Positions 1 through 8,347 of a stretch of 49,306 nt of DNA are shown piece after piece (positions within the stretch are counted from its first letter, which is position 1; each line of letters begins with the position of its first letter). Below the pieces are notes generated by a model that saw only the letters and a program-made list of their open reading frames with translations, did no database searches and was not told the origin of the DNA. Made by a program: the position numbers and the translations under genes. The DNA lies in contig CACWRT010000006.1 in assembly GCA_902763365.1 (NCBI GenBank), positions 1 to 49,306 of the forward strand, given 5' to 3'. The DNA comes from an uncultured Ruminococcus sp. GTDB lineage: Bacteria > Bacillota > Clostridia > Oscillospirales > Acutalibacteraceae.

Positions 1-88
1 TGTAGATGCTGTTTTTGCTCTGTTTTGTGTGGATTTTGTGATAAAAATTAGCGTGATAGTAATTTGATTTAGGAATACATTGATTTAT

Positions 89-949
89 TCAGTGTTTCCC
101 TAATACTTTCTGCTCTACAGCTTTTCCACTTGAAAGCTCGTCCATCAGAAGTTTTTCGGCTTGCTCTATTTTTGATGCACTGCTTGTGCCATTGAGAAGA
201 TCATCAACGGAAATATCGTATTTCCCGATAAAGCGAAAACCGGTTTCTTTATTTAGCTCGAAAGCTATTGGATCCCCCTCAGGTGCAAGGCTACTTTTTG
301 TCGGAGCCATTACCCTTATTGTTGGATTATCTTTTACTCTGCCAACCAACAGAACACTTCTTGCAGCAGCCTGAATATCGACAGAACCTAAACCTCTGTA
401 GGATGCTTTCATACCGGTAGCTTTATTGAGATGTCCGATAAGCACAATCGCACAATTACACTTTTCTGCTTCAAGTTTCAAATGAGTCATCAGATCTCTT
501 ATTTCATTTGGTCTGTTCATGTCCACACTTGCGCCAATGTATGCCTGAATCGGGTCAAGGATAACCAATCTTGCCTTTGTTTCCTTTATTGCATCCTCAA
601 GACGATGATCCGTAAGAGATAAACGATATTCAGTTTCGTCGATGATCGTAAAATATTTGTGTTCTGCTTTTGCCGCCATCAATCGAGGTTTAATAGTATC
701 AGAAAGACCGTCTTCTGCCGTCTGATAAATAATGTTTATCGGATCAGAATCTTTGTTTGTTTCAGGTAATTTATCTCCCCTTGAAAGTATGGCTGCCAGA
801 TTTAATACAAGAGTGGTTTTTCCTTCGCCCGGGTCGCCCTGAATAATGGTTACCTTGCCATAGGGAATATACGGATACCAAAGCCATTCAACCTCTGTTG
901 CTTCTACATCAGCCATGTTTATCAGTTTTAATTCCGGTTTGTTATCCAT
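89..949 (-). CDS. RepA-like AAA ATPase (AAA_25 type)
   Basis: A 286-residue P-loop ATPase of the RepA/AAA_25 kind found in plasmids, integrative elements and prophages, where it acts as a replicative-helicase-like or DNA-processing ATPase. Walker A is GDPGEGKTT at about residues 38-46 and Walker B is LVILDPIQAYIG near residue 130; a conserved IGHLNK follows near residue 170. I start it at the ATG at 949, because GGGAG lies about 9 bases upstream; the open frame runs further upstream, but that part overlaps the preceding gene. The start overlaps the stop of the small DNA-binding gene (942-1181), so the two are translationally coupled. The pair suggests the edge of an integrated element; the integrase would lie outside this window. 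Confidence 0.75.
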   Translation of the reverse strand: MDNKPELKLINMADVEATEVEWLWYPYIPYGKVTIIQGDPGEGKTTLVLNLAAILSRGDKLPETNKDSDPINIIYQTAEDGLSDTIKPRLMAAKAEHKYFTIIDETEYRLSLTDHRLEDAIKETKARLVILDPIQAYIGASVDMNRPNEIRDLMTHLKLEAEKCNCAIVLIGHLNKATGMKASYRGLGSVDIQAAARSVLLVGRVKDNPTIRVMAPTKSSLAPEGDPIAFELNKETGFRFIGKYDISVDDLLNGTSSASKIEQAEKLLMDELSSGKAVEQKVLGKH

Positions 950-1181
950 TTTCATCATCTCCCTGTCCTCTGAAATAACCAAGCTGTTCCCAAACCAGTT
1001 TGTCCGGACAGTAATAGTTATATTCAGAAGAATTATCCTTTCGCATAGCAAAACCGAATTTCAGGATGCCTTTTTGCAGACCTATCCTGATAAACTGCGG
1101 CTCTTTGCCTGATGCCTTTGCGATTTCACTGATAGGTACATTCCTGCCGGTGAAGTTTGGTGTAGGATTTTGTTCGCTCAT
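942..1181 (-). CDS. Small excisionase/HTH-like DNA-binding protein
   Basis: A 79-residue protein containing VPISEIAKASGKEPQFIRIG, which reads as a helix-turn-helix of the kind seen in small element-encoded DNA-binding or excisionase-like proteins. The start at 1181 is preceded by AAGGAGG with good spacing; an upstream extension to 1262 has no ribosome site. Its end overlaps the ATPase start, so the two form a short operon. The family is not certain: it could be a MerR-like half protein or an accessory replication protein. Its promoter probably lies in 1215-1245 on the minus strand (TACAAT preceded by a weak TTCAAT) and contains one AATTCTGAT site shared with the divergent promoter. Confidence 0.6.
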   Translation of the reverse strand: MSEQNPTPNFTGRNVPISEIAKASGKEPQFIRIGLQKGILKFGFAMRKDNSSEYNYYCPDKLVWEQLGYFRGQGDDENG

Positions 1182-1231
1182 TTTGATTACCTCCTTCATT
1201 TTATGAGCTGCTTTGATTGTACCTGATAAAA

Positions 1232-1374
1232 AATTCTGATTGAATAGAAACTCCTCAAACATTAAAAAAATAATTGAAAATGTCTTAAAATAACTCTGAG
1301 GAATTGACAGAAATTCTGATAAATGATATAATAATTCTGATGAACTACGGATTTACATGCAATTCATCAGAAAT
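1232..1374. promoter_or_regulatory. Divergent control region with four AATTCTGAT-like sites
   Basis: AATTCTGAT occurs at 1232-1240, 1312-1320 and 1333-1341, and an inverted near copy (ATCAGAAAT) at 1366-1374. Arms 1335-1344 and 1363-1372 form a perfect 10-bp inverted repeat around an 18-base loop, just downstream of the plus-strand promoter. The sites sit in both divergent promoters, which suggests one regulator controlling the element pair and the 1388 gene. The 1335-1372 repeat could also act as an RNA hairpin in the leader. Confidence 0.55.
1304..1332 (+). promoter_or_regulatory. Consensus sigma-A promoter for the 1388 gene
   Basis: TTGACA (1304-1309), 17-base spacer, TATAAT (1327-1332): a perfect sigma-A consensus. 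It lies about 55 bases upstream of the start codon at 1388, and AATTCTGAT sites overlap its spacer and the start region, consistent with repression. Confidence 0.8.
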
Positions 1375-1387
1375 AATGGAGGATTTT

Positions 1388-2443
1388 ATGGAATACTATT
1401 ACGAAATAGATGTTATAAAAAGAATGATTAGTATTTATTATTCAGATATTCCATTTGATAAGGATAATTTTATACTGACTGAGTCACAGGCTATTCCAAT
1501 CTCGTTCAATGATATGATTTATCTGATTGAGGATTATTCTTATAAATCTTACCAACAGGAAATAAAAGAGCTGAGTGATATGATGACGCAGAATATCAGC
1601 TATGGTAAGAAACAAAACCTGAAAGTATCTGAACAATACAAATTGCTTTGCATAAAGTATCAGACCAACATATTGGCAAGAATATGTCTGGATATTCTTT
1701 ATAGTACTTACGAGACCAACAGAAATGAACTGCTGCACCCGAATTTTAAAAAACCTATAAAAGAATTAGTCAGCGATCCGTATAAAAAGGCAGAAGGTGA
1801 AATCAGTTCATCATATAAGAATATAGAAGCATCAATGAAGCAGTTGATGCTGATATCAGAAAATAACTTTACAAATATTTTTAACAGTCACAAATTAGAA
1901 TTCAAGGGAGTTCAGGTGGATATTGACAATCGTCGTATGGCGGTTTTGTATCCTCTGACGGAATCATTTACAGAATTCAATCATTTGTTTATCAATAATA
2001 TAGATATAAGTGCACTAAAGGTATATACCTGCCGTCATTGTCAGAAACGATTTTTCGAGGATAAGGATACAGCCTATTGTCCGGCGGCTGAATGTCAAGA
2101 GGCAAAGAAAAAAGAAGCTGAGAAGCTGAAAAAAGCCAATAGGCAAAACAGCCCTTATAACAAGGCGATAGATGAATTCAATCATTATTGCCATGAACTA
2201 TCCTATGAACTAAAAGAAAAAAAAGTAGATGAAGAAACCGTAGGGGTATTTAAGGAAAAATGTGCTCCATACCAAAATGACGTGAAAATGGAGATTTCTA
2301 CTTACAAAGACTCATTAAAACCATTACCTCTGGAAATAGAAACATACATAAAAGAACAGAAAAGGTATGTGAAAAAAATATACGACGACATACTGGTCCA
2401 GCTCGGATTAAAGTGCAAAAGAGGACGACCAAGAAAAAAGTGA
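1388..2443 (+). CDS. DUF6076-like zinc-binding protein, upstream half of a possible frameshift pair
   Basis: A 351-residue protein of unknown function. The start at 1388 follows GGAGG (1378-1382). The middle contains a zinc-finger-like CRHC...YCPAAEC motif (near residues 218-240), followed by a basic, helical C-terminal module with the signature VKMEIS...LKPLPLEI and the basic tail KRGRPRKK, an AT-hook-like RGRP that could bind DNA. The overall plan resembles clostridial DUF6076 proteins, which I offer as likeness only. The stop codon at 2441 lies directly behind AAAAAAG, and the -1 frame continues with a second copy of the C-terminal module (see 2440-2817). Transcription is from the consensus promoter at 1304-1332. 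Confidence 0.7.
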   Translation: MEYYYEIDVIKRMISIYYSDIPFDKDNFILTESQAIPISFNDMIYLIEDYSYKSYQQEIKELSDMMTQNISYGKKQNLKVSEQYKLLCIKYQTNILARICLDILYSTYETNRNELLHPNFKKPIKELVSDPYKKAEGEISSSYKNIEASMKQLMLISENNFTNIFNSHKLEFKGVQVDIDNRRMAVLYPLTESFTEFNHLFINNIDISALKVYTCRHCQKRFFEDKDTAYCPAAECQEAKKKEAEKLKKANRQNSPYNKAIDEFNHYCHELSYELKEKKVDEETVGVFKEKCAPYQNDVKMEISTYKDSLKPLPLEIETYIKEQKRYVKKIYDDILVQLGLKCKRGRPRKK

Positions 2444-2468
2444 ATTTCAATTCCGTATGTTCACGGAA
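2421..2468 (+). promoter_or_regulatory. Candidate -1 programmed frameshift signal
   Basis: Three elements stand in dnaX-like order. A GAGG (2421-2424) ends 9 bases before the in-phase heptamer A AAA AAG (2434-2440), which is followed at once by the zero-frame stop TGA (2441-2443). Ten bases later there is a hairpin of TTCCGT (2451-2456) and ACGGAA (2463-2468). A -1 slip continues as GTG AAT TTC into an open frame to 2817. This heptamer is the classic bacterial slippery sequence. Confidence 0.5.
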
Positions 2469-2817
2469 AGAAATCCACTTAAAAAAATTATTGCAAAAAA
2501 GGAAGGACGATCCATACAAGAATGCGATTGATGATTTTAACAATTTTTTTCGCCAGCAAACACATATTCTCAAAGAAGAAAAAATTAGTTCCGATGCTAT
2601 AGAAGAGTTTAAAGAAGAAGGGATAAAATGCCAATATGACGTTAAGATGGAAATATCAGTCTATCAGGATACTTTAAAGCCATTACCTCCAGAAATATTT
2701 GATTACATCTATAGCCAAAAGAAACACCTAAAAAATGTGCGTGATGACATACTGAAACGGTTCGGAAAGAAACGAGTAAGAGGCAGAAGAAAAAAGTTAC
2801 TTGATTCACAATCTTAA
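2440..2817 (+). CDS. Duplicate C-terminal module in the -1 frame of the upstream gene
   Basis: About 125 residues that repeat the C-terminal module of the preceding protein: DPYKNAIDDF against SPYNKAIDEF, DVKMEISVYQDTLKPLPPEI against DVKMEISTYKDSLKPLPLEI, and a basic RGRRKK end. No ATG has a ribosome site. It may be read by a -1 frameshift at 2434-2440, giving a product of about 476 residues with two modules. It may instead start by coupling at GTG 2440, which overlaps the stop (GTGA), or be the remnant of a tandem gene duplication. The module is well conserved and has no internal stop, which argues for continued translation. Confidence 0.5.
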   Translation: MNFNSVCSRKEIHLKKLLQKRKDDPYKNAIDDFNNFFRQQTHILKEEKISSDAIEEFKEEGIKCQYDVKMEISVYQDTLKPLPPEIFDYIYSQKKHLKNVRDDILKRFGKKRVRGRRKKLLDSQS

Positions 2818-2855
2818 TCTATTAGCAATAAATTAAAATAGCTCTTAAATTTGAA

Positions 2856-2884
2856 TTGATATTTTTAATCTTTAGTGGTATAAT
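2856..2884 (+). promoter_or_regulatory. Sigma-A promoter for the AlbA_2/HATPase gene
   Basis: TTGATA (2856-2861), 17-base spacer, TATAAT (2879-2884). The start codon at 2911 follows GGAGG at 2895-2899, so the leader is very short. Confidence 0.75.
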
Positions 2885-2910
2885 TTAAATAGTTGGAGGT
2901 GGCTTTTAAA

Positions 2911-4347
2911 ATGTATGAACAAGATTTAAGAAATTTGATAGAAAAAGTAAAAAAAGCAAAAGCTGAATTTCAAAATGTCGAACTTAAAAAGTGCAAGGAC
3001 GGTGTTACCGAAAAGCTTTTCGATACACTTTCGAGCTTTTCTAATCAGGATGACGGAGGTGTAATAATCTTCGGGATTGATGAAAGCAGTAATTACGAAA
3101 TAACCGGCATTGATGATGTGCAACAGCTCCAGAAAAAGGTCATGGAGCAGTGTCAGCAGATGGAACCTCCTGTCAGGGCGGTTTTTACAGTCACAGATAC
3201 AGACGGAAAGAATATCGTTGCTGCTGAGATACCGCCGGTCGATATTACGGAAAGACCGTGCTTTTATAAGGGCAAGGGAAGAATAAAAGGCTCCTATATC
3301 CGTGTAGGCGATGCCGATATTCCTATGAATGAATATGAGGTTTACAGCTATGATGCTTACAGAAAGAAATATCAGGACGAAATACGGGAAGTTGAGCGGG
3401 CTGAAATGAGTTCCCTCGATGAAAACAAGTTGGCGGAATACTTGTTGAAGCTCAAACTTAACAAGCCTAATCTGTCCAGGCTTGAGGATGAAAAAATCAT
3501 GGAGCTGATGAGCATAGAAAAGAACGGACATCCGACGTTAGCTGCTGAGCTGCTTTTAGGCTCTTACCCGCAGGCGTATTTTATGCAGCTTGGGATGATT
3601 GCCGTATGCGTTCCGGGAACTGAGATCGGCGAAACAGATATTGACGGCTCACGTTTTATAGACAACCAGCGGATCGAAGGAACTATCCCTGAAATACTTG
3701 ATGCTGCACTGGCGTTTGTCCGCAAGAATACACGAACCAAAACGATCATAGATCCTGAAACCGGCAAGAGGCGCGATCGTTCCGATTATCCTCAGAACGC
3801 CGTTCGTGAAGCGATACTCAATGCATTGGTGCACCGAGATTACAGCATCCATACAGAAGGCACACCTATTTATCTGAAAATATTTTCCGACAGATTTGAG
3901 CTGTCCAGCCCCGGCGGTCTTTACGGCAGACTGACGCTCAATACTCTCGGTCGTATCCAGCCGGACACAAGAAATCCTGTGATAGCAAACGCACTTGAAG
4001 TTATGGGCATATCCGAGAACCGCTATTCCGGTATTCCCACAATACGCAGAGAATTAGCCTCAGCCGGTATGCCCGAGCCGGAATTTAAAGATCAGCACGG
4101 AGAGTTTACCGTTATATTCCGGCTGACTGATGAATCCTCCGGCGCTGATGACCCCGACAGCCGTGAAGCACAGATCATCAACTTCTGCAAAACGCCAAGA
4201 ACAAGAAAAGAGCTGGCGCAGTTTTTAGGGCTGTCCTCTGCTACCTATGCGATAAAGACCTATATTCAGCCGCTAATTGACAAGGGTGCTGTTAAATTAC
4301 AGATAACCGACAGACCCGCAAGCCCGAACCAGAAATATTATTCGTAA
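2911..4347 (+). CDS. AlbA_2 (Schlafen-type) / HATPase_c_4 protein, paralogue 1
   Basis: 478 residues. The N-terminal half is an AlbA_2/AAA_4-type nucleic-acid-binding domain: LSSFSNQDDGGVIIFGIDE near residues 37-55 and KGSYIRVGDAD near 125-136. The C-terminal half is a GHKL-like HATPase_c_4 domain (AILNALVHRDYSIH near 300, SSPGGLYGRLT near 331, then NRYSGIPTI) with a short winged-helix-like tail. Such proteins are annotated as RecG-like or putative transcriptional regulators and are frequent in defence islands. It is clearly homologous to the proteins at 37067 and 40699 but more distant from both than they are from each other. It is monocistronic, with its own promoter (2856-2884) and terminator (4357-4395). 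Confidence 0.85.
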   Translation: MYEQDLRNLIEKVKKAKAEFQNVELKKCKDGVTEKLFDTLSSFSNQDDGGVIIFGIDESSNYEITGIDDVQQLQKKVMEQCQQMEPPVRAVFTVTDTDGKNIVAAEIPPVDITERPCFYKGKGRIKGSYIRVGDADIPMNEYEVYSYDAYRKKYQDEIREVERAEMSSLDENKLAEYLLKLKLNKPNLSRLEDEKIMELMSIEKNGHPTLAAELLLGSYPQAYFMQLGMIAVCVPGTEIGETDIDGSRFIDNQRIEGTIPEILDAALAFVRKNTRTKTIIDPETGKRRDRSDYPQNAVREAILNALVHRDYSIHTEGTPIYLKIFSDRFELSSPGGLYGRLTLNTLGRIQPDTRNPVIANALEVMGISENRYSGIPTIRRELASAGMPEPEFKDQHGEFTVIFRLTDESSGADDPDSREAQIINFCKTPRTRKELAQFLGLSSATYAIKTYIQPLIDKGAVKLQITDRPASPNQKYYS

Positions 4348-4356
4348 AAAAGCCGT

Positions 4357-4395
4357 TCCCCGGCCGTTGTTGTGGTCGGGGAGCGATTGATTTTT
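4357..4395. terminator. Intrinsic terminator
   Basis: A 9-bp stem (4357-4365 with 4374-4382, one G-U pair) with an 8-base loop, followed after a short gap by TTTTT (4391-4395). It lies between the convergent genes ending at 4347 (+) and 4414 (-). Confidence 0.75.
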
Positions 4396-4413
4396 GAGTA
4401 GTATTGTAACTAA

Positions 4414-7400
4414 TCAATAATCTTTTACTTTTCCGCAATTTATGCATTTGAATTTAAACAGACTCTTTTTAAAATCTCCTCCACAGTACGGACACAGTCC
4501 GTGAGACCTTCTTTGAGCCATGAGGGTGACATGCTCGCGGAAGGCGTTCAAAGCTTTTTGGCGTCCATTTATAAAACGATCATAATTGGTAAATAATCTC
4601 CAATTACTTAAAGCATAACTGCTATGTACTAAACCATCATCATTTCCTATAAGTGTGAGATTACCGCTTTTGTTCACTCCTACTGTACCATACTCAATCG
4701 CAACAACAGCTACAATGTTCCACCAATCAGATGTTTCACATTGCTTGTTTTTGTTCAAACCGCAGGCAACAACTGTGCCATCTGTTTTTAAGCCGACAAT
4801 ATGATTATTCAAAATGCTTACAGCTGCAATATTATTCCATTCTTTTGTTTCAGATTTATTGACAGAATTATTGCCATTCTCATCACTATATAATACTGTT
4901 CCATCAGCTTTCAGACCAACTATTGTCTGATATCCAAGAGCAACATCAATAATATCAGACCATGAGCTGACGTCATATTTCTGACCAACACAAAGGATTC
5001 CTCCATCGGATGTGAGCCCAACGGTCGTCCCGTTAAATGCAATAATATCAACAACATTATTCCAGCCTGAAGTATTGCATCTGCTGTCACTTTTTAATCC
5101 TGTTGCAATTACAGTACCGTCTGATTTCAGCCCGACAGTATGATTTCTCCCGGCTGCGATTTTAATTATGTTATTCCAGCTTGAAACATTGCATTGTCCG
5201 TACTCATTATATCCGACTGCAACTACACTACCATTAGGTTTAAGTCCGACAGAATGCCATCCACCGGCGGCTATATCTATAATATCTCTCCATTCCGAAA
5301 CATTAAGCTGACCATACCGATTATCACCGGATGAAAAAACACGTCCGTTTTTATCCAGACCAAGTCCATGAAAGCATCCGATAGATAATTTGATAATATC
5401 CAGCCATTTTTCCGGGACTACTCTTTTAAATTTATCCTGATTAGACAAATATACATTTCCGTTTTCCGAAACTGCTGCAACGATCGGATAAGCAGTGTCT
5501 ACTCCTCTGACTATAAGATCCGATATTAGCTTGAAATTTTTGTTTTGCTGTTTGACTTCCTTTGCTTCGATTTGTTTTTTGGAAATCAAAATGCATTCTT
5601 TTCTTCTGTATTCTTCTACAAGTGAAAGATATTTATTGAACTCGGGTAGGTCATTTATCAGTGCATCCCGCTCGGGAACTTTTTCCTCAGAATCAGCCTG
5701 AATTTTACCGAGACAAATATACCAATATGCCTCTGCTGCATTTGGGTCAAATGATAGTACCAGATTAGAAAAATAGATTGAATCCTCAAAAAAGCCTTTG
5801 CTCAGAAGGCGGTGACTAAGTCGTAACAATTCACTATTAAGCTCCGACAATTCGGACGGATAATAACGCAGCAGTTCTTTTGAAAAAGCACACTGTTCAG
5901 TCGTCTCAAGATTACTGTATAGCCAACAAAGAATGTCTCTGCCTTCTCTTTTGATATCATCAGAGTAGCTGAGAAGCTTTCCAAGGTAATACAGTGCTAT
6001 CTTATCTGAATTGCTTTTAAGCTGAATAATCGTCAATTCTCTGAGTGCTTTGACATTTCCTATGTCAACCCCGATTATACTTTCAAGACATTTTAAGGAT
6101 TGTGAAATATTATCGGTTGTTATAGCATACTGATAGTTATAATCGATATATGTATCAACATCCTGTGGATCTATTGTCTTTAGCAACTCTTCAAATGAAT
6201 TTATTTTACTGCTTTTTATAGTACTATTGAATGCGGTATTTATAAACTGTTGTCTGTTATCAATTCTGAAGGGCAGTATCGTTTTCAGCAACTGACAATA
6301 AGCTTTATCTGTAACCATGTTTTCTGACTCATATAATATTTTCAGAATTCCGTAGGCGAAATCCCTTGATGCACAGTTGAGTAGCTTGTCAATCTGTGCA
6401 TAATCATTATCCTTAAAACCTGAAATTTTTTCTTTTATACCTTCATCGTTTTGTACCCGATGCTTAATCAGAAGACTGCACCAGACTGCTTCCGCACAGG
6501 CAGGATTGTTGAACAAGATATCCCCCGCAAGAGATGATGCCTGCTTCCACTGACTTTCTTTCAGATAAGTATAAATAAGACTTATGGACTGCTTTTCACT
6601 GATGCTCGTTTCAGTAATTGAGCCAAGTCCTATTTCGTGTGTTTCAACGGTATTTACAGAAAGGGTAGAAGCCTTCTTTGAAATCTGACCTCCTTTTATT
6701 TCAATGCGTTCAAGCCCCTTGTTTTTCTTTGATTCATCTACAACACGCCTGATATGCTTTGTCAGGTCTGACAGGAATGTCATATCTGCGGCATTCAGAC
6801 ATTGACGCGCTCTGAGAACTATTGGCAAATCACCGGGGCTCATATTCTTATATACAACTACCAGTGAATTTTTGTGCTTTTCGCCCTTCTCAATTCTTGC
6901 CTTAAAACGATACCATTCGTTCTTTATCCAAACAGAGCTGAAATATTCAGGCTTTTCGCCGAAAACGATCATAACCTTCGATGTCTTTATTGCATTGTAG
7001 ATATACGGTTCATATTGTTCCGATATCTTATCACGCAGACTAATACGGCTGAAAAATACCTTATATCCTTCGGCAACAAGTGCATTATAGAGATCCTGAG
7101 CATCGATACTGTCCTGAGTTCTTTCGATGCCGTTTTCGCGGTCGCTGTCCTTAAAGCTAATGAACACATCATATTCAGGCTCCTTGCTTGCCTTTTCAAG
7201 CCATTCGATACGTACTCTGTCAATATATTCTGCCTGCTGTCTGTAGCCCTCGGCTATATCAGTCGGCGCAAGAGAAATGGCTTTTTGAACATCCTTGCTT
7301 TTAAGTATTGAATCCTCGGTAATGTTGTTGCAGGTGGGAACTTTTTTGTTTTCGTTAAGATCGGTAACATAGACAATACCGCCCAAAGAAAGAGCGCGTC

Positions 7401-7629
7401 CCCAATAAGCTTCGTGATTGCCGGGTTCTTTTATGATGATATTTTCAAAAAGCTCTGCTGCCTTTTCAAAATCTCCGTCACGGAGCGCACTCCACGCATT
7501 TGCACGATCTACAGCGTGAATATCGTTTGCGCTGTCTATTTCCCACCTGTTGCCGCAGTATTCACAAACATAGAAATTGCCTTCTCTTACAACTGTACCG
7601 CCGCAGATCTCACATTTTTTTAGTTCCAT
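4414..7629 (-). CDS. Zinc ribbon-TPR-TIR-TPR-RCC1 protein (TIR/RCC1 protein A)
   Basis: 1071 residues. Order: N-terminal zinc ribbon (CEIC at 6-9, CEYC at 22-25); a TPR-like segment (about 40-120); a TIR domain (about 152-300) starting YDVFISFKDSD; helical TPR-like repeats (about 340-690); about seven RCC1-type propeller repeats (about 700-1015) with the signature HTVGLKSDGTVIATG; and a C-terminal zinc ribbon (CPYC...CINC, about 1046-1065). In the TIR domain Glu238 in VWIKNEW occupies the position of the catalytic glutamate of NAD-cleaving TIR domains. No signal peptide or membrane segment is seen, so it is cytosolic. ATG 7629 has GGGAGGG upstream. It is the last gene of the SPFH (8348) and membrane protein (7644) operon. 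Probable role: NAD-consuming effector with a propeller sensor; this is inference. Confidence 0.8.
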   Translation of the reverse strand: MELKKCEICGGTVVREGNFYVCEYCGNRWEIDSANDIHAVDRANAWSALRDGDFEKAAELFENIIIKEPGNHEAYWGRALSLGGIVYVTDLNENKKVPTCNNITEDSILKSKDVQKAISLAPTDIAEGYRQQAEYIDRVRIEWLEKASKEPEYDVFISFKDSDRENGIERTQDSIDAQDLYNALVAEGYKVFFSRISLRDKISEQYEPYIYNAIKTSKVMIVFGEKPEYFSSVWIKNEWYRFKARIEKGEKHKNSLVVVYKNMSPGDLPIVLRARQCLNAADMTFLSDLTKHIRRVVDESKKNKGLERIEIKGGQISKKASTLSVNTVETHEIGLGSITETSISEKQSISLIYTYLKESQWKQASSLAGDILFNNPACAEAVWCSLLIKHRVQNDEGIKEKISGFKDNDYAQIDKLLNCASRDFAYGILKILYESENMVTDKAYCQLLKTILPFRIDNRQQFINTAFNSTIKSSKINSFEELLKTIDPQDVDTYIDYNYQYAITTDNISQSLKCLESIIGVDIGNVKALRELTIIQLKSNSDKIALYYLGKLLSYSDDIKREGRDILCWLYSNLETTEQCAFSKELLRYYPSELSELNSELLRLSHRLLSKGFFEDSIYFSNLVLSFDPNAAEAYWYICLGKIQADSEEKVPERDALINDLPEFNKYLSLVEEYRRKECILISKKQIEAKEVKQQNKNFKLISDLIVRGVDTAYPIVAAVSENGNVYLSNQDKFKRVVPEKWLDIIKLSIGCFHGLGLDKNGRVFSSGDNRYGQLNVSEWRDIIDIAAGGWHSVGLKPNGSVVAVGYNEYGQCNVSSWNNIIKIAAGRNHTVGLKSDGTVIATGLKSDSRCNTSGWNNVVDIIAFNGTTVGLTSDGGILCVGQKYDVSSWSDIIDVALGYQTIVGLKADGTVLYSDENGNNSVNKSETKEWNNIAAVSILNNHIVGLKTDGTVVACGLNKNKQCETSDWWNIVAVVAIEYGTVGVNKSGNLTLIGNDDGLVHSSYALSNWRLFTNYDRFINGRQKALNAFREHVTLMAQRRSHGLCPYCGGDFKKSLFKFKCINCGKVKDY

Positions 7630-7643
7630 CGATTACCCTCCCA

Positions 7644-8345
7644 CTACTTTGAATTCTTATTCAGCTTGCAGAGCCTGTTTCTCTCGGCAAGAATACCTGA
7701 CGTTTTTTTACAGATGGTAAGCGCAGATACATTGTCTCCGTCCACTATAGCTTTCTGTAACTCTTCAATATTGAAATTCAGCTCGTCCTCGATCTGTTCT
7801 GTTGCGCTGCTGCTGACGGGGTCACTGTATTTTATCTCGTCCGCAAGCTTGTCGAGAGCCGTTTTCAGCTCGCCGCCGGCATCCGTCTGAGAGATAAGCA
7901 CATTCATCTTTGACTGGAGGCTGCGCATCCTGCTGACATCCTTGACAAGCTTTTCGTCTTGCTTTTCTATCTCCTCACGCACCATATCAGTAGATATAAG
8001 TCCGACTCCTGCAGCTGCGGCAATAATAACAAACACAACGACCGGCACCCACACGGGAATGAACGCCCCGAGCGCCATTGCAGCAAAGCTGAGCAGAAGC
8101 TGACAAATTCCGTATATAACGCCTATGCGTGCGATCGGGAAACCGTAGAATTTGCTGCGGATATCCTCTTTCCCCGAAAAGGCGACATTCATAAACAATA
8201 GCTGTGCCGCTATCGCTAACATACCGAAGATATAGGCTACCCAGAAAACAGCACTTTTAGGTATCGGTATCACGAAGGCAATAACATTGAAAACGACTAA
8301 CGCTATCGCCGCAAATGCGATGACTCTGATCTTATTCTTGCTCAT
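7644..8345 (-). CDS. Four-helix membrane protein with cytosolic helical tail
   Basis: 233 residues. Four hydrophobic segments lie in the first 120 residues (about 7-27, 33-52, 74-94 and 98-118), followed by an acidic helical tail (about 120-225) that looks like a coiled coil. The family is not recognised. The start is two bases after the stop of the SPFH gene and has AAGGAG upstream, so the two are coupled. Such a pairing suggests that it anchors or is organised by the SPFH protein in the membrane, with the downstream TIR protein as partner. That role is inferred from context only. Confidence 0.65.
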   Translation of the reverse strand: MSKNKIRVIAFAAIALVVFNVIAFVIPIPKSAVFWVAYIFGMLAIAAQLLFMNVAFSGKEDIRSKFYGFPIARIGVIYGICQLLLSFAAMALGAFIPVWVPVVVFVIIAAAAGVGLISTDMVREEIEKQDEKLVKDVSRMRSLQSKMNVLISQTDAGGELKTALDKLADEIKYSDPVSSSATEQIEDELNFNIEELQKAIVDGDNVSALTICKKTSGILAERNRLCKLNKNSK

Positions 8346-8347
8346 TA

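Noticed and set aside
1-88. Attachment site or integrase end at the left edge
   Set aside because: The 88 bases show no tRNA, no clear repeat matched elsewhere in the window and no coding pattern.
2413-2439. GTG at 2413 as an independent start for the second module
   Set aside because: No ribosome site; the extra residues encode the basic tail of the upstream protein in another frame. A frameshift or coupled start at 2440 fits better.
4640-5480. Repeated DNA pattern in the RCC1 regions (also 11800-12600)
   Set aside because: Explained by degenerate coding repeats of RCC1 propellers.
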